From positions 1 to 11,011 of the forward strand of contig JACPHL010000279.1 of NCBI GenBank assembly GCA_016188625.1: DNA of 11,011 nucleotides, in the 5' to 3' direction. The DNA comes from Candidatus Rokuibacteriota bacterium. Lineage in GTDB: Bacteria > Methylomirabilota > Methylomirabilia > Rokubacteriales > JACPHL01. A model generated the notes under the pieces. That model was given only the letters and a program-made list of their open reading frames with translations, did not search any database and was not told where the DNA came from. Of this stretch, positions 7,681 through 11,011 are shown piece after piece; the stretch's first letter is position 1; every line of letters starts with the position of its first letter. The translations under genes and the position numbers were made by a program.

Positions 7681-8039
7681 TGCGGGCAGGGGCGAGCCAG
7701 GCGGGTGAGGCCTGGAACTGCCCCCACTGCGGGGAGCGGATCCTCCGGTCGGCGGCGGTGTGTCCGGCCTGTCAGCGCCACCTGCGCGTGGACGCGACCC
7801 GGCCGCGCCCCCAGGCCGGTGAGGCCGCCTGCCCGCTCAGCGTGGAGGGGCTGATCCGGCACCCCGGGTCGAGCGAGCCGTGGGAGTACGCGGTCCTGGT
7901 CGAGGTCCACGACGGTCGCGGCGAGCTGCTGGCCCGGCGGGTGGTCGGGGTCGGGGCCATGCGCTCCGCCGAGAGCCGGAGTTTCAGCCTGCGCGTCGAG
8001 GTCTTCGCCCCGGGCCCGGTCCCGCCGTTTCGTCCTTGA
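7680..8039 (+). CDS. Small zinc-ribbon protein of unknown function
   Basis: A 119-residue protein starting at the ATG that overlaps the bactofilin stop (TGATG). An N-terminal zinc ribbon is formed by CPHC (residues 14-17) and CPAC (28-31). After an Arg/Pro linker, residues about 50-112 look like a compact beta-strand domain (WEYAVLVEVHDGRGELLARR), rather like the small FxLYD-type or DUF3426-type domains that often follow such ribbons; that comparison is an impression only. No membrane segment is seen. The coupling to bactofilin suggests a shared role. The stop TGA (8037-8039) overlaps the -35 box of the tRNA-Leu promoter. Confidence 0.82.
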   Translation: MRAGASQAGEAWNCPHCGERILRSAAVCPACQRHLRVDATRPRPQAGEAACPLSVEGLIRHPGSSEPWEYAVLVEVHDGRGELLARRVVGVGAMRSAESRSFSLRVEVFAPGPVPPFRP

Positions 8040-8064
8040 CCCGGGCGCGCCGGTCCGGGACAAT
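8036..8064 (+). promoter_or_regulatory. Promoter of tRNA-Leu; -35 overlaps the upstream stop codon
   Basis: TTGACC (8036-8041, five of six) and GACAAT (8059-8064) are separated by 17 bases, with the -10 ending eight bases before tRNA-Leu. The TGA stop of the zinc-ribbon gene lies within the -35 hexamer. This is the same arrangement as at tRNA-Gly. Confidence 0.7.
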
Positions 8065-8072
8065 CCACACGG

Positions 8073-8160
8073 GCCGGGGTGGCGGAATCGGGAGACGCGG
8101 CAGACTTAAAATCTGCTGGGGCTCCGCCCCGTGGGGGTTCGACTCCCCCCCTCGGCACCA
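8073..8160 (+). tRNA. tRNA-Leu (anticodon TAA)
   Basis: The acceptor stem GCCGGGG pairs with CCTCGGC (8150-8156) with one G-T pair, then discriminator A and an encoded CCA (8158-8160). The anticodon arm GCAGA-CTTAAAA-TCTGC gives TAA (8107-8109). A long variable arm (GGGGC-TCC-GCCCC) and a T-arm GGGGGTTCGACTCCCCC mark a class II tRNA-Leu. The minus-strand integrase gene ends inside this tRNA, so it is the probable integration site. Confidence 0.97.
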
Positions 8161-9023
8161 AGGATTCCGCGAGGTTGGCCGACACCCCCCCGTGACTCCA
8201 CCCCCGCCGAGGGGCCGACTGTAACCGAAACTGTAGCCGTTTGCCGCCGAGTCGCCGCCTCGGCCAGCTTCTCGGCCGCCACCTGGAGATCCCCCTCGCT
8301 CACGATGTTGTACCGCTCGAACACCGCGCGGGTCTTATGCCCGGAGAGCTGCATCGCTACCCGCTCCGGCACACCGGCCCGGACCATGTTCCTGCTGGCC
8401 GTCCGCCGGAAGTCGTGGGGGATGCGGCCGGGGCAGCCCGCGAGCTTGCAGGCGCTCTCCCAGGACCCCCGGAAATCCTTGATGGGGCGTCCCCGCCGAT
8501 GGAACACCCACGGGATGATCCGCCCGGTCTGCCGCTGGAGGACCTCGGTCGTAGCCCGTTGGGCCTCGAGGAGCGCCCCGAGTTCGGGGGTGAAGGGGAA
8601 GGTCCGGGCCTCGTCGTTCTTCGTGCTGCCCGGCTCAAGGCGGACCACCCCCGCCTCGAAGTTCACCTGAGCCCAGGTCAGGGGGAGCACTTCGGAGGGC
8701 ACTCGCCAGCCCGTGAGATAGGCGAACGTGACGACGGGGCGGAGGGCCTTTGGGAGATGCCGCCGGACGGCCTCAAACTGCTCCGGCTCGAAGAACCCCT
8801 TGCGGGGCGCGGCCTCCTTGAGCCGCGGGATATGCGGGCGGGAGAGGAGACGCCCCGCCTCTATGGCCAGGCGGTACGCCCGGCGGAGCAGGGCCAGGTC
8901 CCGGTTGAGGGTGGCGTTGCTCAGGGCCTCGGGCCCGTCTTGGCGCTCGGTGATGTAGGTCCGGAGGTCGGCCGTGGTCAGCTCGCTGTGGCGTGACATC
9001 GCCTCCCACCGTCCTCCTCCCAC
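8106..9023 (-). CDS. Tyrosine recombinase/integrase, N-terminally shortened
   Basis: A 305-residue phage-type integrase. All catalytic residues are present: Arg107 (LTGWR), Lys135 (STKND), His203 and Arg206 (HDFRR), His229 (GHKT), and nucleophile Tyr238 (FERYNIV). Residues about 14-60 are the end of a core-binding domain (ELTTADLRTYITERQ), but the first 60-100 residues usual for the family are missing. An in-frame stop (9036-9038) lies just upstream. The GTG at 9023 gives the longest reading; an ATG at 8999, next to GGGAGG, is an alternative start. The last 16 residues (AEGGSRTPTGRSPSRF) and the TAA stop are read from the antisense strand of tRNA-Leu. The catalytic domain looks intact, but DNA binding may be impaired. 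Confidence 0.88.
   Translation of the reverse strand: MGGGRWEAMSRHSELTTADLRTYITERQDGPEALSNATLNRDLALLRRAYRLAIEAGRLLSRPHIPRLKEAAPRKGFFEPEQFEAVRRHLPKALRPVVTFAYLTGWRVPSEVLPLTWAQVNFEAGVVRLEPGSTKNDEARTFPFTPELGALLEAQRATTEVLQRQTGRIIPWVFHRRGRPIKDFRGSWESACKLAGCPGRIPHDFRRTASRNMVRAGVPERVAMQLSGHKTRAVFERYNIVSEGDLQVAAEKLAEAATRRQTATVSVTVGPSAGVESRGGVGQPRGILGAEGGSRTPTGRSPSRF
8107..8160. other. Probable attachment site (3' half of tRNA-Leu)
   Basis: The integrase abuts and overlaps the 3' half of tRNA-Leu, the usual crossover region for tRNA-targeting tyrosine recombinases. The tRNA is intact, as expected if the incoming element restored its 3' end. The exact core cannot be set, because no second copy of the tRNA 3' end (for example CTCGGCACCA) is seen to the right in the window. 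Confidence 0.5.
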
Positions 9024-9085
9024 CCTGAGGGGTATTCAGGCCCAGGCCCGGCATGGGAGGATCTCCGGGCTTTTCGGACGCGACC

Positions 9086-9496
9086 CTAGGGCCTGACAGC
9101 TTTTATCGCCTTTCGATGCTCCTCGGTCCAGGGCACGGCCACTTCAACAATTGGCTGGAGATTGTCGCGGATCAACTGGATCTTCAGGGTGGATTGCGTC
9201 TTGAGATATTCGAGGAGACGCGGGTCTCGTGCCTGGACCGTTTTGATATTGAGGCTTTGTCTCCCCGAGAGTTCGAACACAAGATGGAGAGTTCGTACGC
9301 CATTCATCCATTCGACACTCGTAACGGAGACTTCGGGCCGATCCGGCCCACTTCCAGTGGTAGGTGCCTTGACGACGACCCTACACTGGTCCGCCTCCTC
9401 TATTGCAAGGCCGTCGCATGATGGATCTTTCAGCTTCGCTCCTTCCCGATGAGTAAGTGGCCGCACGCGTCTTTCCTCCGCTTCAGCCGGGGTCAA
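9086..9496 (-). CDS. Unknown protein, last gene of the toxin-antitoxin-like operon
   Basis: A 136-residue protein that I do not recognise. Its TTG start (9496-9494) overlaps the toxin stop by four bases (TTGA), which is why this start is chosen; a later in-frame GTG also exists. After a charged N-terminus, residues about 40-80 alternate like beta strands (PEVSVTSVEW, VRTLHLVFEL), then a helical, Lys/Arg-rich C-terminus follows (RDPRLLEYLKTQSTLKIQLI). There is no signal peptide, membrane segment or cysteine cluster. Codon use is mixed, unlike the host genes. The overlapping plus-strand reading (9053-9421) is less likely, because this frame continues a coupled series of minus-strand genes. It could be an accessory of the TA pair or an independent cargo gene. 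Confidence 0.55.
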   Translation of the reverse strand: MTPAEAEERRVRPLTHREGAKLKDPSCDGLAIEEADQCRVVVKAPTTGSGPDRPEVSVTSVEWMNGVRTLHLVFELSGRQSLNIKTVQARDPRLLEYLKTQSTLKIQLIRDNLQPIVEVAVPWTEEHRKAIKAVRP

Positions 9497-9762
9497 TATG
9501 CGCTGCCCCGAGGCGCTATTCGAGCAATTCTGACCTCGCGCCGCTCGGTGTTAAAGGAATAAACGATTCGGTACGTCCCGCAGAAAACTTTTCGCCAGTT
9601 ACAGTGAAGCGATCCAGCGAGATGTGCCCAAGATGGCGGAGGGCCCATCGGGCTTAAGCAGATTTCGGCCAGTGCCCTGCCTAGGTCCTGCGTTTTGTGG
9701 GGATAGCGCTTCCGAAACTTCTGGACGAGGGAAGGATTGGCAATTTTGTAAGACGAGTACAG
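9493..9762 (-). CDS. RelE/ParE-superfamily toxin-like protein, non-canonical start
   Basis: A short frame of 89 residues, not preceded by ATG, GTG or TTG. Its second half matches the RelE/ParE toxin fold: a helical region (LVQKFRKRYPHKTQDLGRAL), a spacer with Pro, AHLAGSLHCNWRKVF, and the hallmark strands GTYRIVYSF and REVRIARIAPRGSAY. Arg/Lys residues occupy positions expected in ribosome- or gyrase-directed toxins, but the target cannot be told. The frame opens one codon after the TAG stop of the upstream antitoxin-like gene and in the same frame. The chosen start is CTG (9762-9760), with GGGGA about eight bases upstream; an alternative is readthrough of the TAG. The stop overlaps the next gene's TTG. 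Confidence 0.68.
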   Translation of the reverse strand: MYSSYKIANPSLVQKFRKRYPHKTQDLGRALAEICLSPMGPPPSWAHLAGSLHCNWRKVFCGTYRIVYSFNTERREVRIARIAPRGSAY

Positions 9763-9765
9763 GGC

Positions 9766-10146
9766 CTAAGTCCCCATATAGCGCTTTAGCTCATCGAGTC
9801 CCATCGGCGTTTCGGGCTCTCCAGTGTCTCGGATTGCCTCCGGGTTCTGGCCGTCTGCGATTTCTTCGGCTGTGGCTTCCCACGAGAGGATTTTTTCGAC
9901 TAGCTGGAAGAGATCGCCAGTTCGGCAGGCCCGTACGGTAGCCCTGAGAAGTTCCACCCCCATGATTGCGCGGTCGTTCTCAGCGAGTGTCTCAATGATC
10001 CAGGTTACCTTTTGATCGCTGGGTAATTCGATCTCTTCCGTGATGGATCGTATGTCAGCCGTGTCGGTGCAGGTTCGCGTCTCGGGTTTGGGAGAAACCT
10101 CAGGTGACCATACCTGGAAAGATGGGGCGCTGGCAGTCGCGATCAT
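9766..10146 (-). CDS. Antitoxin-like protein (tentative)
   Basis: A 126-residue acidic protein coupled to the DUF6941-like gene (its ATG overlaps that gene's stop by four bases). The N-terminal 35 or so residues are Ser/Pro/Thr-rich. Residues about 40-95 look helical. The C-terminal part (ILSWEATAEEIADG, then ETPMGLDELKRYMG) resembles the end of type II antitoxins of the Phd/RelB kind. That resemblance, and the position directly in front of a RelE-like toxin, are the only grounds for the call. No clear N-terminal DNA-binding motif is seen. The gene ends with TAG (9768-9766), in the same frame as the toxin. A different function cannot be excluded. Confidence 0.5.
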   Translation of the reverse strand: MIATASAPSFQVWSPEVSPKPETRTCTDTADIRSITEEIELPSDQKVTWIIETLAENDRAIMGVELLRATVRACRTGDLFQLVEKILSWEATAEEIADGQNPEAIRDTGEPETPMGLDELKRYMGT

Positions 10147-10553
10147 GAAGTTCCACTCCCTTCTTCACTCAACTGGCGAACTTCAAAGACGTGAATTCCT
10201 GCCGGTTCCTCCTTGTCGTCAAGCATTACTAGAAACTCGTGAACTCCCACAGCTTTTAGGGGTAATGGCGCCACTCTCAGGGTTAACGTTCCTATTCCGG
10301 CCCTCGGAGCTGTGACTGTACCCGAGACAATTGCTATCACATTTTGCGAATCTCGATGCCGAAGCTGCGCACGAAACTTGTATGTGCCCGCCTCATCAGC
10401 GTCCCAAATCTGGAAGAAAGATAGCCCCGGAAGAGTGACTGGGATCTCTGGCACAAGAATGTTCGGGGTGTAGACCCCGAGAAGCATGAGCTTGCCGTTG
10501 GCTTCTTTGCGTATGTCATCGCAAATAAGAGTAGCTCTTAATGTCAACGCCAT
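10143..10553 (-). CDS. DUF6941-like protein, first gene of the low-GC operon
   Basis: A 136-residue protein beginning MALTLRATLICDDIRKEANG and continuing KLMLLGVYTPNILVPEIP. The pattern of a short strand, ICDD.R.E..GK..L.GVY and later beta strands (FQIWDADEAGTYKFRAQL, VHEFLVMLDDKEEPAG) matches what I recall of the DUF6941 family, whose function is not known. The reading frame is open upstream to 10895, but that extension is the antisense of a metallo-hydrolase and is very rich in Gly and Asp, so the ATG at 10553 is taken. A purine run (GAGGGGG) lies about 11 bases before it. The stop overlaps the ATG of the antitoxin-like gene. Its place as first gene suggests a sensor or regulator for the operon, which is only a guess. 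Confidence 0.7.
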   Translation of the reverse strand: MALTLRATLICDDIRKEANGKLMLLGVYTPNILVPEIPVTLPGLSFFQIWDADEAGTYKFRAQLRHRDSQNVIAIVSGTVTAPRAGIGTLTLRVAPLPLKAVGVHEFLVMLDDKEEPAGIHVFEVRQLSEEGSGTS

Positions 10554-10582
10554 GAATGGGTCTGCCCCCTCGACCTGGTGAC

Positions 10583-10612
10583 AGTTTAACACGCTTTGAT
10601 TGGCTACTCCAA
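10583..10612 (-). promoter_or_regulatory. Possible promoter of the low-GC operon
   Basis: On the minus strand TTGGAG (10612-10607) and TAAACT (10588-10583) are 18 bases apart, 30 bases before the ATG at 10553. The matches are weak (three and four of six). It lies at the point where G+C changes, and an inverted repeat GCTCCA/TGGAGC (10618-10634) stands just upstream, a possible operator. Confidence 0.3.
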
Positions 10613-10991
10613 CAGCCGCTCCAGCTCGTGGAGCCGGGCCGAGGTCGATCTGGGCGGGCTCCGGGTGGCGCACCTCAGCGACATGGGACATCTCCCGACG
10701 GAGGCGCAGTATCAGGCGCTGGAACGGGTCGATCTCCTCCTCGTCCCGGTCGGCGGGCACTTCTCCATCGATGGCCGCCAGGCGCGGGAGATCGTCGAGC
10801 GGCTCAAGCCTCGGGTCGCCATCCCCATCCACTACAAGACCGCCGCCACCGCCACCTGGCCCATCGAGGACGAGCGCGCGTTCGTCGAGGGCCATCCCAG
10901 GGTCAGCCGCCTTTCCACCTCCCGGGTCGTCCTGGGCCGGGGGGCGCTTCCGTCGGCCACGGAGATCTGGGTCCTCGAGCCGCCGAGATAG
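10596..10991 (+). pseudogene. Metallo-beta-lactamase-fold hydrolase, 5'-truncated
   Basis: This frame encodes the C-terminal part of an MBL-fold, UlaG-like metal-dependent hydrolase. GLRVAHLSDMGH (residues 21-32), VDLLLVPVGGHFSIDG, KPRVAIPIHYKT and the ending VVLGRGALPSATEIWVLEP match this group. Only about 115 residues are homologous; the N-terminal half with the HxHxDH metal site is absent, so the fragment cannot be an active hydrolase. The TTG at 10596 is merely the first start-like codon, and a TAA stands in frame at 10587-10589. Homology appears to begin at about 10641. The break coincides with the right edge of the low-GC block. Base composition is like the host genes at the left of the window. 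Confidence 0.72.
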
Positions 10992-11011
10992 GGCGACGGA
11001 GAGGGCCCCGG

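Larger units (their letters stand above)
8158..10595. mobile_element. Integrated accessory island (or remnant) at tRNA-Leu
   Basis: Evidence is an integrase beside a tRNA gene, all genes on the minus strand opposite to the host genes, a drop in G+C from about 9060 to 10590 (29 of 60 at 9541-9600 against 48 of 60 at 2761-2820), less GC-biased third codon positions, and truncated genes on both sides of the low-GC block. The right end is set where G+C rises again and a truncated MBL gene begins. No matching right attachment site is seen, so this may be a decayed island or its end may lie outside the window. Confidence 0.5.

Noticed and set aside
9024-9040. Inverted repeat CCTGA/TCAGG before the integrase start as an operator
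   Set aside because: Only five base pairs with a seven-base loop, expected often by chance.
9053-9421. Plus-strand frame of 122 codons over the unknown 136-residue gene
   Set aside because: It runs against the coupled minus-strand operon and shows no recognisable pattern; the minus frame joins the toxin gene by a 4-base overlap.
10565-10580. CCCCCTCGACCTGGTG as a degenerate second copy of the tRNA-Leu 3' end
   Set aside because: The resemblance to CCCCCCCTCGGCACCA needs several mismatches and no T-arm sequence precedes it; a real att copy should be nearly identical.
10554-10895. N-terminal extension of the DUF6941-like gene upstream to 10895
   Set aside because: It is the antisense of the MBL-fold fragment, Gly/Asp-rich, and the family-like part begins at the ATG at 10553.
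1-11011. CRISPR array, rRNA or insertion-sequence transposase
   Set aside because: No regularly spaced repeats, rRNA segments or transposase motifs were seen on either strand.

Overview
The window looks like chromosomal DNA of a high-GC bacterium. Sampled gene-dense lines reach about 80% G+C (48 of 60 bases at 2761-2820), start codons are ATG or GTG, genes overlap by a few bases, and tRNA genes encode their CCA ends. The gene content (compact arg operon, PlsY-type phospholipid genes, a bactofilin, tRNA-linked integrase) would fit a deep-branching environmental lineage such as Rokubacteria/NC10 or a relative. That placement is inference only.

Layout, left to right. (1) 2-3573, + strand: arginine biosynthesis, argB (3' end only), argD, argF, argG, each coupled to the next by a 4-base overlap. 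argF is broken by a 68-bp tandem duplication that shifts the frame. Removing one copy restores a normal 303-residue ornithine carbamoyltransferase. (2) 3608-6890, + strand: a new sigma70-like promoter and a tightly packed operon pgsA-plsY-gpsA-galT. GpsA makes glycerol 3-phosphate, PlsY acylates it, and PgsA uses it with CDP-diacylglycerol to start phosphatidylglycerol synthesis. A GalT-type nucleotidylyltransferase ends the run. (3) 6887-8160, + strand: tRNA-Gly(GCC), tRNA-Cys(GCA), a bactofilin, a small zinc-ribbon protein and tRNA-Leu(UAA). Two promoters place their -35 hexamer over the stop codon of the gene in front.

(4) 8106-10553, - strand: an integrated accessory region. A tyrosine recombinase lacking its N-terminal part runs into tRNA-Leu, so that its last residues and stop codon are read from the antisense strand of the tRNA. 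To its right lies a block of visibly lower G+C (29 of 60 at 9541-9600). It holds a four-gene, translationally coupled operon: a DUF6941-like protein, an antitoxin-like protein, a RelE/ParE-like toxin with no canonical start codon, and an unknown protein. (5) 10596-10991, + strand: high G+C returns with the C-terminal part of a metallo-beta-lactamase-fold hydrolase that has lost its metal-binding N-terminus.

The most interesting part is the low-GC operon. It resembles a type II toxin-antitoxin pair embedded between two unusual partners, beside an integrase and flanked on both sides by truncated genes. The argF duplication is the second point to check, because it is either a real lesion in arginine synthesis or an assembly fault.
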